Assembly (NCBI GenBank): GCA_944381935.1
Contig: CALWMN010000007.1
Location: forward strand, 91,308 to 155,307
From: an uncultured Mediterraneibacter sp.
GTDB lineage: Bacteria > Bacillota > Clostridia > Lachnospirales > Lachnospiraceae
Length of the DNA: 64,000 bases
Direction: 5' to 3'
Shown here in pieces: positions 25,319-33,682 of this stretch. Below the pieces are notes generated by a model. The model saw only the letters and a program-made list of their open reading frames with translations. It was not told the DNA's origin and did no database searches. The position numbers and the translations under genes are program-made. Position 1 is the first letter of the stretch. Each line of letters starts with the position of its first letter.

Positions 25319-26701
25319 TTATTTTTGCCGGACGGTTCCCTGCCCGATGTCCCCGTACTTGTGAAAGATGTGACGGAGCATGATGACAGCGCATATGCTC
25401 AGTACAAATTCAGCGAGAAACTGTGCATAGGATAAGCCGTAGAGCGGGAACAGGAAGTTCAGGATGAACAGTGCCGGGATCTCCAGGATGATCTTGCGCA
25501 TGACGGCGAAGAGAAGGGCGTATTTACCGAAACCGAGAGCCTGGAAGACGCCGACGGCAAGGAAGTCAATGCTCAAGAACATAAGTCCCAGGCAGAAGCC
25601 GCGCAGGAACCTGGAACCATAGGCGATAATGGCTCCATTTTTCATAAACAGACCGATTAACCCTTCTGCTCCGATATAATATATGACGGTGACAGATGCC
25701 AGGATCGGGATCATGATTTTTACAGCGAACAGGATCGCTTCCTTCATGCGGCGGCGGTTCCCTGCGGCGAATGTATAACTGATAAGCGGCATCACGCCCT
25801 GGGAAAATCCGAGCGTAACCTGCATGGGAACCATGTAGATCTTATAGGTAATCCCCATAGCGGCTACAGCGTCCGCGCCATAGGCGGAGGTGAAATTGTT
25901 CAGGATCGTCATGCCGGTCACATTCAGAAGGTTCTGTATGGAAGCCGGTATCCCGACTCCGCATACCTCCCGGAGGATATCTTTGCGCAGGCACAGCATC
26001 TTCGGATTTATACATACGAAGGTATTTCCCCGTCTGCTGTAGAGCAGGACAAAGAAATAGAGGCATGCCACACAGTTCGAGAGAAAGGTGGCAAGTCCGG
26101 CTCCGGCAGCGCCCATGTCCAGTCCCCATGGAAGGATAAAGACCGGGTCAAGGATGATGTTCAGCAGACACCCGCTCATCGTCCCGATGCTGGCATGGAG
26201 AGATGCTCCCTCCGAACGCACCAGGTATGCCAGGACGACATTTAAGATCGCGGGAGCGGATCCGAGAAAGACTGTCCAGAACATATAGCCACGGGTCGCC
26301 TCCCGGGTGATTTCGTCTGCCCCGATCAGAGCCAGCAGCGGGTGCTGGAACAGCGAGCAGAGGATACCAAAAAGTACGCCGCATATGAGAGAACAGTAGA
26401 AGCCGAAAGCAGAGCTTCTCAGGACAGTATCATAATCCTTCCGTCCCAGTGACCTGCTCATCATACTCGAGGTTCCCACACCGAACAGGTTATTGACGGC
26501 GTTGAAGGCGAGAAGTACTGGAGCGGCAAGGGACACTGCCGCATTTTCCACAGGATCATTCAGCATGCCGACAAAATAGGTATCTGCCATATTGTACAGT
26601 ACCATGACAAGGGAGCTGAAGATCATGGGGACAGCCAGCTTTGCCACCGCCTGCGGAACAGGCGTGTTTTCAAATAATTCCGTTTTCTGATTTTCGTTCA
26701 T
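25319..26701 (-). CDS. MATE family multidrug/Na+ antiporter
   Basis: A 460-residue twelve-helix exporter of the NorM/DinF superfamily. It opens with the amphipathic VPQAVAKLAVPMIFSSLVMV and LYNMADTYFVGML, the classic first-helix MATE pattern. The second half repeats it with FSQGVMPLISYTFAAGNRRR, the helix 7-8 motif. Exported compounds are probably cationic drugs or metabolites, driven by Na+ or H+. ATG 26701 is preferred; TTG 26707 is possible (AAGGAAGG lies between 5 and 11 bases away). A 197-bp leader upstream is rich in inverted repeats. Confidence 0.92.
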   Translation of the reverse strand: MNENQKTELFENTPVPQAVAKLAVPMIFSSLVMVLYNMADTYFVGMLNDPVENAAVSLAAPVLLAFNAVNNLFGVGTSSMMSRSLGRKDYDTVLRSSAFGFYCSLICGVLFGILCSLFQHPLLALIGADEITREATRGYMFWTVFLGSAPAILNVVLAYLVRSEGASLHASIGTMSGCLLNIILDPVFILPWGLDMGAAGAGLATFLSNCVACLYFFVLLYSRRGNTFVCINPKMLCLRKDILREVCGVGIPASIQNLLNVTGMTILNNFTSAYGADAVAAMGITYKIYMVPMQVTLGFSQGVMPLISYTFAAGNRRRMKEAILFAVKIMIPILASVTVIYYIGAEGLIGLFMKNGAIIAYGSRFLRGFCLGLMFLSIDFLAVGVFQALGFGKYALLFAVMRKIILEIPALFILNFLFPLYGLSYAQFLAEFVLSICAVIMLRHIFHKYGDIGQGTVRQK

Positions 26702-26904
26702 TTCCAATCGGACCTTCCTTCTGAATTATGTGTACCAAAAGCTTTCGTTGCGTCCTTTGCCATGCTGCCTGCCCGTCAGCCGTATAACCGAGAGCATGAT
26801 GGCATCAGGCAGTAACAGGTTTTATCGTTCTGCATATAATGAATAAGCAGGAAAAGAAAACCTGATATTTGCATCTGAGCTGAGCGAAAGGAGTGGGTAT
26901 CTCT

Positions 26905-27195
26905 ATGGAACAGATCATGGATTATGTAAAACCAGAACTGCTCATTGTATCGATCGTGTTATACTTTGTTGGTATGGCCATGAAAAAAGCGGAGGCGATA
27001 CACGATAAGTATATTCCCCTTATTCTGGGCGGTATTGGTATTATACTTTGTGCAGTGTGGGTACTTGCCACGGAACCTTTGTCCACAGGGCGCGATATCG
27101 CGATGGCTGTGTTTACTGCAATTATACAGGGTATACTGGTTGCAGGATTAAGCACATATGTCAATCAGGTTATTAAGCAGATCACCAAAAATTGA
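26905..27195 (+). CDS. Orphan phage-type holin
   Basis: A 96-residue membrane protein with three hydrophobic segments (LLIVSIVLYFVGMAMKKAEA, IPLILGGIGIILCAVWVLAT, and a third around AMAVFTAIIQGILVAGLS) and the opening MEQIMDYVKPEL, typical of small holins from Clostridia phages. No endolysin or other phage gene is next to it, so it is a leftover of another phage or has been adopted by the host. ATG 26905 has AAAGGAG at 26887-26893; a GTG at 26893 is also in frame but lies inside the ribosome site. Confidence 0.75.
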   Translation: MEQIMDYVKPELLIVSIVLYFVGMAMKKAEAIHDKYIPLILGGIGIILCAVWVLATEPLSTGRDIAMAVFTAIIQGILVAGLSTYVNQVIKQITKN

Positions 27196-27245
27196 CAGCT
27201 CACAATGACATCAGCGAATAAAAAGTGTGAAGGCTGAATTTGCAG

Positions 27246-27285
27246 TAAAAAGGAAGAATCCCTTGTCTTTCAAGGGATTCTTCCT
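27246..27285 (-). terminator. Terminator of tRNA-Leu
   Basis: A perfect 15-bp stem (27251-27265 with 27271-27285) and, on the minus strand, TTTTT after it. Confidence 0.85.
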
Positions 27286-27296
27286 GATCTTATGAA

Positions 27297-27380
27297 TGCG
27301 GAAGAAGAGACTTGAACTCTCACAGGATTAACTCCCACTAGAACCTGAATCTAGCGCGTCTGCCATTCCGCCACTTCCGC
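27297..27380 (-). tRNA. tRNA-Leu (anticodon CAG)
   Basis: 84 nt, class II. Acceptor GCGGAAG/CTTCCGC with discriminator A, anticodon stem CTAGA/TCTAG around TTCAGGT (anticodon CAG), a long variable arm (TGGGAGTTAATCCTG), and T-arm GAGAG-TTCAAGT-CTCTT. CCA is not encoded. Dedicated promoter and terminator, with no neighbour in the transcript. Confidence 0.95.
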
Positions 27381-27392
27381 TCGACAAATGAT

Positions 27393-27421
27393 ATCTTATC
27401 ATAATGCAGGTCTTTTGTAAA
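27393..27421 (-). promoter_or_regulatory. Promoter of tRNA-Leu
   Basis: Minus strand TTTACA (27421-27416), 17-bp spacer, TAAGAT (27398-27393), twelve bases before the tRNA 5' end. Confidence 0.6.
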
Positions 27422-27547
27422 CCCCTCAATTTCATTTTTTCATATCTTTTCAGTCTCTCTCAGTGTTGTATATGCAGAGTGTACACTTGGACAGGAGTGT
27501 TTTTTTCAGACAGTACGGCTCGGGGAACGGAAAATGAAAAAAATGGA

Positions 27548-27605
27548 TTGACATATATAGATCATCGATATATAATGAGGCAAACATATATAGATTATCG
27601 ATATA
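27548..27605 (+). promoter_or_regulatory. padR promoter with tandem operator repeats
   Basis: TTGACA at 27548-27553 and TATAAT at 27571-27576 (17-bp spacer). Two 22-bp direct copies with one mismatch lie at 27551-27572 and 27584-27605, 33 bp apart (three helical turns). Each contains a near-palindrome TATAGAT-N-ATCGATA. One covers the promoter spacer and the other the start site, as expected for autorepression by the PadR protein encoded next. Confidence 0.7.
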
Positions 27606-27621
27606 AAAAGGAGGGATTGCA

Positions 27622-27957
27622 ATGCCAGTTGACAAGAGTCTGTTATCCGGCAGTACCACAATGCTTTTGCTAAAGCTTCTGTCGGAGAAGGATATGTATG
27701 GGTATGAAATGATTGAGACATTGAGAGAGCGCTCACAGAATGTCTTTGAACTGAAGGCAGGAACGCTTTATCCGCTGCTTCACGGACTGGAAGAGAAGGG
27801 GGTGCTCACCGTCTATGAGAAAGAAGTGGGCGGAAAGGTACGGAAGTATTACAGTATTGCAAAGAAGGGGCAGAAGATACTGGCGGACAAAGAGGAAGAA
27901 TGGAAAACCTACGCACAGGCGGTTACAAATGTGCTGACAGCGGGAGGGGTTGTATGA
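27622..27957 (+). CDS. PadR family transcriptional repressor
   Basis: A 111-residue PadR regulator of the short (subfamily 2) type. The winged helix covers residues 10-85: GSTTMLLLKLLSEKDMYGYE, then ELKAGTLYPLLHGLEEKGVL and the wing GGKVRKYYSIAKKGQK. The C-terminal dimerisation helix is short. AAGGAGG lies upstream of ATG 27622. Its stop overlaps the start of the next gene (ATGA), so regulator and HAAS/FtsW-like protein are made together. Autoregulation through the tandem repeats upstream is likely. Confidence 0.92.
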   Translation: MPVDKSLLSGSTTMLLLKLLSEKDMYGYEMIETLRERSQNVFELKAGTLYPLLHGLEEKGVLTVYEKEVGGKVRKYYSIAKKGQKILADKEEEWKTYAQAVTNVLTAGGVV

Positions 27958-29306
27958 AAGCAGACGAATATTTGAATGCATTGACGGAGCAGATCCGCTG
28001 CAGGATGGCAAGAGAGTCTGTCAGGGACGAGCTGCGCTGCCATATTGAGGACCAGAAAGCTTCGTTTATCAGCGAGGGAATGGAGGCGCAGGAGGCGGAA
28101 GAGGCAGCAGTGCGGGAGATGGGAGATCCTGTAACGACGGGAAATGAGATGGACCGGATTCACCGCCCGAAGATGGCGTGGGGCATGATCGCGCTGATTG
28201 CAGTATTGAGTGTTGCGGGGTATGTGATCCAGAGAGTGATGGAAGAGAAGGTGGTTGCGGCAGGCGGCTACGGCTGGATGAGCCACTGGAACCTGATCTA
28301 TATGATCATGGGATTTGCAGTTATGGTCGGAGTATGCTTCCTGGATTATACGCGTATCGGGAAATTTGCACGTGTGATAATGGCAGCAGCGGATGTTCTC
28401 CTTTTTGCGGCAGTTACATTCAGCGCGGTTATGATCAACGGCGCTTCCAATTACATCAGCCTGCCGGTGATCGGCATCGGTTACATTTCCATCAATTACC
28501 TGCTTTTCCTTACAGTGCCGCTTTATGCAGGAGTATTGTATGCATACAGGGGACAGGGGTACCGGGCAGTGGCGAAGGCTGTGCTGTGGAGTGTGCCGCC
28601 TGTGTGGATCGCGCTCAGGATACCGAGCACGATGACGGCAGTCATCTTGTCGATCTCTTGCTGGATCATGCTGGCGATTGCTGTCTGGAGAAACTGGTTT
28701 CGCATCTCGCGGAAAAAGACCCTTGCCGGAATCTTTGCAGCCGTGGCCGGCGTCCCGGCAGCGGGGATCGCATGGTACTGGTTTTTCGGGGCAGAGTATC
28801 AGCAGGAGCGGCTGCGTATGATGCTGCTGGATCCGCAGGGGACAGGAGGGGGGTATCTTATGTCACTGCTCCGGCAATTTCTGGAAGACAGCCGTTTCGC
28901 CGGCCGGGGAACTGTCTCACCGGATGTCTCCCGGATTCCGGTTTTTCAGGAGTTCCTGTTAAGCGGAGTGATCGTGTATTATGGATTCTTTGCGGCAGTG
29001 CTCCTGGCAGGCCTGCTGCTCCTTCTTCTCGTCCGATTCCTGCGGATCTCCCTGTGCCAGAGAAACCAGCTCGGGATGCTGATGGGGAGCGGGTGCGCTG
29101 TTTTGTTCCTGGCGGAAGCAGCCTTTTATATCCTGTCCAACCTTGGGATCACGTATCTCCCTGTGTTCTGCCCGTTTTTGGGATATGGCGGGACGGGGAC
29201 AACCGTCACCTATATCCTGCTCGGCATCCTCTTAAGCATCTACCGATATGAGAATACGGCGCCGGAGAGGATCCCCTTTCGCAGAGGATCACGGCTGGCG
29301 GAGTGA
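27954..29306 (+). CDS. HAAS-domain protein fused to an FtsW/RodA/SpoVE-like membrane domain
   Basis: 450 residues. Residues 1-70 are a soluble helical domain of the HAAS/DUF1700 type that commonly partners PadR (YLNALTEQIRCRMARESVRD, VREMGDPVTTGNEMDRIHRP). About ten membrane segments follow. The last part, NLGITYLPVFCPFLGYGG then YILLGILLSIYRYEN, matches the C-terminal signature of SEDS proteins (FtsW/RodA: LPVTGxxLPFxSYGG). SEDS proteins polymerise peptidoglycan glycan strands. The catalytic Asp region is not obvious here, so it may be a regulator or inactive relative. Start coupled to padR by ATGA. Confidence 0.72.
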   Translation: MKADEYLNALTEQIRCRMARESVRDELRCHIEDQKASFISEGMEAQEAEEAAVREMGDPVTTGNEMDRIHRPKMAWGMIALIAVLSVAGYVIQRVMEEKVVAAGGYGWMSHWNLIYMIMGFAVMVGVCFLDYTRIGKFARVIMAAADVLLFAAVTFSAVMINGASNYISLPVIGIGYISINYLLFLTVPLYAGVLYAYRGQGYRAVAKAVLWSVPPVWIALRIPSTMTAVILSISCWIMLAIAVWRNWFRISRKKTLAGIFAAVAGVPAAGIAWYWFFGAEYQQERLRMMLLDPQGTGGGYLMSLLRQFLEDSRFAGRGTVSPDVSRIPVFQEFLLSGVIVYYGFFAAVLLAGLLLLLLVRFLRISLCQRNQLGMLMGSGCAVLFLAEAAFYILSNLGITYLPVFCPFLGYGGTGTTVTYILLGILLSIYRYENTAPERIPFRRGSRLAE

Positions 29307-29313
29307 GAGACAG

Positions 29314-29349
29314 AAAGAACAGCGGCAGGAGATCTGGCCGCTGTTCTTT
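29314..29349. terminator. Bidirectional terminator between convergent genes
   Basis: AAAGAACAGCGGC at 29314-29326 pairs perfectly with 29337-29349, giving A- and T-rich outer ends for both the plus-strand FtsW-like gene and the minus-strand pfk gene. Confidence 0.75.
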
Positions 29350-29358
29350 ACGTGATTT

Positions 29359-30600
29359 CTATTTCTTCGGGAGCATGGATTTCCGGTATGCGAATTTCGG
29401 GAGGCCGTCTTCCATCGGAACTTTTACGTCGCCCTGGATGAGCGGGCGGGCATAGGAGATAAAGCCGGGTCCGATGTCGGAGCCGTTCCCGGTGATCCAT
29501 TCTGCGGGAACCTCTTTCTCCCGGTTGCAGATGAGGGTTACGTCCTCTGTGCCATAGGCGACCTGATAATCGTCGCCGGGAATCCGTTTGAGCGCGACCA
29601 TTTTGCCGGTCTCTCCGTCCAGGGCGCACTTTATCCCGTAAGCGCCGGAAGCAGCCGCCTCTGCCAGGTCAGTGCCGGATAGCATAGAGGAAGAGCAGCG
29701 CTGGGAGACATTCAGCTCGACGGAACGTACCTTGACGCCAAGGCGGTCTTTGACCAGGTTTTCCAGATATTTCCCTGAGCCGGTCAGCATCTTGTGCCCG
29801 AAAGTATCCACTCCGACATCGCTTGCAAGCTCGCAGATGAATTTCCCGTTTCCATCGTGGATGCCTTCCGAGATACACACGACCAGGTTTGCGGCTTTGT
29901 CCAGGGAGCTTTGCACATCCTGGAGGAAGGTATCCGGGTCAAAGGGCGTCTCCGGGAGATAGATGAGCAGCGGGTTGTCGCCCTCGAATTTCCGTGCCAG
30001 CACACTGGCAGCAGTCAGCCATCCGGCATGGCGTCCCATGATCTCCACGATGGTTACGGATTTCTTATTGTCATATACGGCGGCGTCGAGCGCGATCTCC
30101 CGCACAGTGGTCGCCACGTATCTGGCTGCGCTGCCGAATCCGGGCGTATGGTCTGTCAGGACCAGGTCATTGTCAATGGTCTTGGGGATGCCGATAAACC
30201 GTATTTCACTTTTGACCAGCCGGGCATACCGGGAGAGCTTGCTTACGGTATCCATAGAATCGTTTCCGCCTATATAGAAAAAATATCCGATCCCATATTC
30301 TGCAAATTGGCTGAACAGTTCCTGATAGACAGGATCGTCAAGGTCTTCCGGGAGTTTATATCTGCAGGAACCCAGATAGGAGCCGGGGGTTGTCCGGATC
30401 AGTTCAAGCTCCCCCGATGCCTGGAGCGGCGCCATATCCATGGCCTGCCCGTTCAGGAACCCTTCTATCCCGTTTACCATCCCATATACGGTCCCGAAAG
30501 AATCCTTGTGCTTTAACGCCTCGCACACCACGCCGTACAGGCTGGCATTGATGACTGCGGTGGGACCGCCTGACTGTCCTGCTATCACATTTTTCTTCAT
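29359..30600 (-). CDS. pfp: 6-phosphofructokinase, predicted PPi-dependent
   Basis: A 413-residue glycolytic enzyme phosphorylating fructose 6-phosphate. Visible are the N-terminal GQSGGPTAVINASLYGV, the phosphate-donor site IGGNDSMDTV (Asp where ATP enzymes have Gly), the catalytic IPKTIDNDL (Lys where ATP enzymes have Gly), and EIMGRHAGWLTAAS. In the known families the Asp and PKTIDND Lys predict pyrophosphate rather than ATP as phosphoryl donor. Length fits the clade B2-type PPi enzymes. AAGGAGG-like sequence precedes ATG 30600. It is divergent from the glycosyltransferase gene. Confidence 0.88.
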   Translation of the reverse strand: MKKNVIAGQSGGPTAVINASLYGVVCEALKHKDSFGTVYGMVNGIEGFLNGQAMDMAPLQASGELELIRTTPGSYLGSCRYKLPEDLDDPVYQELFSQFAEYGIGYFFYIGGNDSMDTVSKLSRYARLVKSEIRFIGIPKTIDNDLVLTDHTPGFGSAARYVATTVREIALDAAVYDNKKSVTIVEIMGRHAGWLTAASVLARKFEGDNPLLIYLPETPFDPDTFLQDVQSSLDKAANLVVCISEGIHDGNGKFICELASDVGVDTFGHKMLTGSGKYLENLVKDRLGVKVRSVELNVSQRCSSSMLSGTDLAEAAASGAYGIKCALDGETGKMVALKRIPGDDYQVAYGTEDVTLICNREKEVPAEWITGNGSDIGPGFISYARPLIQGDVKVPMEDGLPKFAYRKSMLPKK

Positions 30601-30665
30601 TGAGTACCTCCTTAAAAGCGCTGAACAATATCGTATATTTCTTAATATATAGGAAAAAAATAAAT

Positions 30666-30695
30666 TTTACAATATATAGATATCAATGCTATAAT
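30666..30695 (+). promoter_or_regulatory. Promoter of the glycosyltransferase gene
   Basis: TTTACA at 30666-30671 and TATAAT at 30690-30695, 18-bp spacer, 33 bp before the start codon. Confidence 0.5.
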
Positions 30696-30727
30696 AGCTG
30701 TGAAATGAGTTCAGGGAGGACAAGGTG

Positions 30728-31744
30728 ATGAAATACATTTCATTCGCAATTCCATGTTACAATTCTGAGGCGTATATGGAAAAGGCGATTCATTCAATTC
30801 TGGAAGGCGGCGAGGACGTCGAGATCATCGTGGTGAACGACGGTTCCAGCGACGGGACGCAGGAGATCGCTGAGAAATATCAGGAACAGTACCCTACGAT
30901 CGTCAAAGCGGTAAAGAAAGAGAACGGCGGTCACGGAGACGCGGTAAACTGCGGGCTGGAGCATGCCACAGGAAAATATTTCAAGGTGGTGGACAGCGAC
31001 GACTGGGTAGACAAAGATGCGCTCTTTCAGATTCTTGAGGCGGTGAAAGGGTTTGTGGATGCGGATTCCCAGGTCGATATGGTGATCTCGAATTACGTTT
31101 ATGAGAAGGTGGGAATGACCCATAAGAAGGTTATACGCTATGACAATGTACTGCCGCAGAACCAGATCTTCCGCTGGGATGACATCGGGAGATTCCATCT
31201 GGATCAGTATATCCTGATGCACTCTGTCATATACCGGACGGAAATGCTCAGGCTCTGCCAGCTTAAGCTGCCGAAGCATACTTTTTATGTGGATAATATC
31301 TATGTCTATTATCCCCTGCCCCATGTGAGGACGCTCTATTATCTGAATGTAGATTTCTACCGGTATTTTATCGGACGGGAGGATCAGTCAGTCAATGAGA
31401 AGGTCATGATCAGCAGGATCGACCAGCAGCTCTTTGTTACAAGATCTATGATCTCCATGTATGAGCTGCGTATGATTACGAGCAAAAAGCTGCGGAAATA
31501 TATGGTCAATTATCTGGCGATCATGATGACGGTATCCTCGATCCTGTGCATCCGCTCCAAGAAGAAAGAGAATCTTCAGAAGAAGAAGGAGCTGTGGGAT
31601 TATCTGAAGAAAAAGGATTATAAGACATTCCTGAAGATCCGGTACGGGATACTGGGACAGACGATGAACTTGCCGGGAAGGCCCGGGCGAAAGGTATCTT
31701 CCCTTGCGTACAGCGTTGCCAGGCGTCTCATCGGCTTCAACTGA
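30728..31744 (+). CDS. Family 2 glycosyltransferase
   Basis: A 338-residue GT-A-fold enzyme. The opening SFAIPCYNSEAYMEKAIHSI, the nucleotide-sugar motif IIVVNDGSSDGTQEIAEKY, ENGGHGDAVNCGLEHATGKY and the metal-binding VVDSDDWVD are the standard GT2 features. It has no clear membrane segments, so it acts on the cytoplasmic face, probably on a lipid-linked glycan or wall precursor. ATG 30728 has GGGAGG eight bases upstream; GTG 30725 is also in frame. It stands as a single gene behind its own promoter. Confidence 0.9.
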   Translation: MKYISFAIPCYNSEAYMEKAIHSILEGGEDVEIIVVNDGSSDGTQEIAEKYQEQYPTIVKAVKKENGGHGDAVNCGLEHATGKYFKVVDSDDWVDKDALFQILEAVKGFVDADSQVDMVISNYVYEKVGMTHKKVIRYDNVLPQNQIFRWDDIGRFHLDQYILMHSVIYRTEMLRLCQLKLPKHTFYVDNIYVYYPLPHVRTLYYLNVDFYRYFIGREDQSVNEKVMISRIDQQLFVTRSMISMYELRMITSKKLRKYMVNYLAIMMTVSSILCIRSKKKENLQKKKELWDYLKKKDYKTFLKIRYGILGQTMNLPGRPGRKVSSLAYSVARRLIGFN

Positions 31745-31806
31745 AAATATGTATAATTTTATCAGTCATGGTGCATATTACCTTTAAAAAGAAAGGGGCA
31801 TGTATC

Positions 31807-32406
31807 ATGGCTGTTAATTTTTCAGAAAGCAGGACAAAAGAGAATCTGATGAAGGCGTTTGCAGGCGAGAGCCAGGCGCGCAACCGATATACGATCGCGG
31901 CGAAGAAAGCGGAAGATGAGGGGATGCATACGATTGCGGCAGTTTTCCGGTATACCGCGGATCAGGAAAGGGCGCATGCCGAGCGGTATTATGCGCTGTT
32001 AAAAGAACTGGCGGGAGAGACCATCCACATAGACGGCAGCTATCCGGTGGACCAGCAGGAAACGCTGGCAGAGTTGCTGCGGGCGGCCCAGCACAATGAG
32101 CATGAGGAGTACGAAGACGTTTATCAGGCTTTTGGGGACGCGGCAAGCGAGGAAGGTTTCCACGAGGCGGCGTCGGCGTTTTACCAGATCGCGGAAGTGG
32201 AGCATGTCCATGAAGAGCGTTTTGGGAAACTGGCAGAAATGCTGGAGAATGATACCTATTATGGCGGCGGCAGCGTGACGAAATGGATCTGCACCAACTG
32301 CGGATATATCCATGAGGGGAACCAGGCTCCGAAATTCTGTCCGGTGTGCCGGTATGCCCAGGGATATTTCCTTCCCTATGATTTTGCATGTTACAGGGGT
32401 GAGTAG
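31807..32406 (+). CDS. rbr: Rubrerythrin
   Basis: A 199-residue non-haem iron peroxidase that reduces H2O2 in anaerobes. The ferritin-like di-iron domain has its ligands in LMKAFAGESQARNRY, YTADQERAHAERYY (ExxH), AFGDAASEEGFHEAASAF and IAEVEHVHEERF (ExxH). The C-terminal rubredoxin-like domain has CTNCGYIHEG and CPVCRYAQGYF, the latter with a longer tail than usual. ATG 31807 follows GAAAGGGG by nine bases. Monocistronic; a GC-rich hairpin (about 32412-32450) follows. Confidence 0.95.
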   Translation: MAVNFSESRTKENLMKAFAGESQARNRYTIAAKKAEDEGMHTIAAVFRYTADQERAHAERYYALLKELAGETIHIDGSYPVDQQETLAELLRAAQHNEHEEYEDVYQAFGDAASEEGFHEAASAFYQIAEVEHVHEERFGKLAEMLENDTYYGGGSVTKWICTNCGYIHEGNQAPKFCPVCRYAQGYFLPYDFACYRGE

Positions 32407-32485
32407 AGGAGAGCAGGTTCCCCGTAGGGGTTGTCCTTCCGGGGGACCTGTACCCATATCCGTGGATGGACAGGGCCGGGACGCA

Positions 32486-33469
32486 TCAGCACAGACGGGT
32501 AAGGCAGGGACGGTGCGCGGCCATGTCCAGGATGCCGTTTACACCACATTCCACCATACTCCTGACAGCATTGTCAGTGTAAAATGCCATGTGCTGGGTG
32601 TGGATCACATTTTTGAACTGCCTTAAGTACGCCATATCCCGGTTGGAAAATATATCGGTCTTGCGATCCCTGTGGACGATGTTTTCCTCAAATTCCATGC
32701 AGTCCAGGCCGAGGGCGCCGATCTGTTCAGATTCAATTCCGGCGACCAGGGCTTTCATGTCTGTAAGCGGCCCCCTGGCGCAGTTGATCAGGATGACTCC
32801 CTTTTTCATCATGGAAAGAGTCTTTTTGTTGACCATGTGCCAGGTTTCATCTGTGAGGGGAACGTGCAGGGAGATAACGTCACTTTCCCGGTACAGTGTC
32901 TCAAGAGGTACATATTCGGCAAGGCATGCAGCCTTGTCATTTTTGTGCCTGCTGTGGGCCAGAATCCGGCATCCAAAGCCTGAGAGTTCCCGGATAACGG
33001 AGCTGCCTATGCTGCCGGTCCCGACAATGCCGACGGTCAGGTCTTTCAGCTCCCGCCCGATCAGACCGTCCAGAGAATAGTCATTGACCTGTGTGCGCCA
33101 TAGTGCCTGCTTATAATTCCTCAGGCAGAGAAGTATCATCATGAGGGTATAGTCGGCGACTCCGTTCGGTTCGTACCGGGCATTGCAGACATGGATGCCC
33201 AGCTCCTTCGCGCAGGCGATGTCAATGTGGTTGTACCCGATCGTCCGGGTGGACATAAAGACGATGCCTCGCTCTTTCAGGAGTGTAAGCTCCTTTTGCC
33301 CGTAGCGGTACATGCCAAGGACGCTGACCGCGCTTCCCCTGTCAAGCACCGGGATCCGGCCTGCAGTGAGCCCTTCTGCGCTCAGTACAAGTTCGACCCC
33401 ACAGTTTCGGGACAGTTCCTGAAAGTACGCCCGCTCATCCTCTCTTACTTCAAACGCATAGATCTTCAT
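32486..33469 (-). CDS. D-2-hydroxyacid dehydrogenase (D-lactate dehydrogenase/VanH-like)
   Basis: A 327-residue NAD-dependent oxidoreductase reducing a 2-keto acid such as pyruvate to the D-hydroxy acid. The Rossmann motif is VGIVGTGSIGSSVIRELSGF, with the cofactor-selecting residue in HSRHKND. The catalytic Arg is in INCARGPLTD, the Glu in DCMEFEE and the His in IHTQHMAFYTD. The opening MKIYAFEVREDERAYFQEL is typical of the D-LDH/VanH branch. It overlaps no neighbour and converges with the rubrerythrin gene. Confidence 0.9.
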   Translation of the reverse strand: MKIYAFEVREDERAYFQELSRNCGVELVLSAEGLTAGRIPVLDRGSAVSVLGMYRYGQKELTLLKERGIVFMSTRTIGYNHIDIACAKELGIHVCNARYEPNGVADYTLMMILLCLRNYKQALWRTQVNDYSLDGLIGRELKDLTVGIVGTGSIGSSVIRELSGFGCRILAHSRHKNDKAACLAEYVPLETLYRESDVISLHVPLTDETWHMVNKKTLSMMKKGVILINCARGPLTDMKALVAGIESEQIGALGLDCMEFEENIVHRDRKTDIFSNRDMAYLRQFKNVIHTQHMAFYTDNAVRSMVECGVNGILDMAAHRPCLTRLC

Positions 33470-33682
33470 TGTTCAAGTCCTCTCTTTCCCCTGTATATGA
33501 GCATCACGGGGATATAGTCCCATCATATCGGACTTTTCCCCGCATAAAATGGATACAGTGAAGTATAAGAGATTCAAAAAGGGATGTCAATGCGGCGCTT
33601 TGACGCGGCAAACCGCTGCGCTTTCAAGCCGCAGGCACACAGGGGATCTCGGTTCAGGAAAGAGAGAGGATAGGGAAAAGAT

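Noticed and set aside
26731-26830. c-di-GMP (GEMM-I) riboswitch before the MATE gene
   Set aside because: GGACGCAA resembles part of the class but the rest of the conserved core and the receptor stem are missing.
28178-29251. 357-codon plus-strand ORF inside the HAAS/FtsW-like gene
   Set aside because: Out-of-frame shadow; Cys/Arg/Gly-rich with no family pattern, while the other frame gives a coupled start and membrane helices.
32407-32460. Intrinsic terminator after rubrerythrin
   Set aside because: A GC-rich imperfect hairpin is there, but one arm is mismatched and no T-tract follows; not listed as a firm feature.
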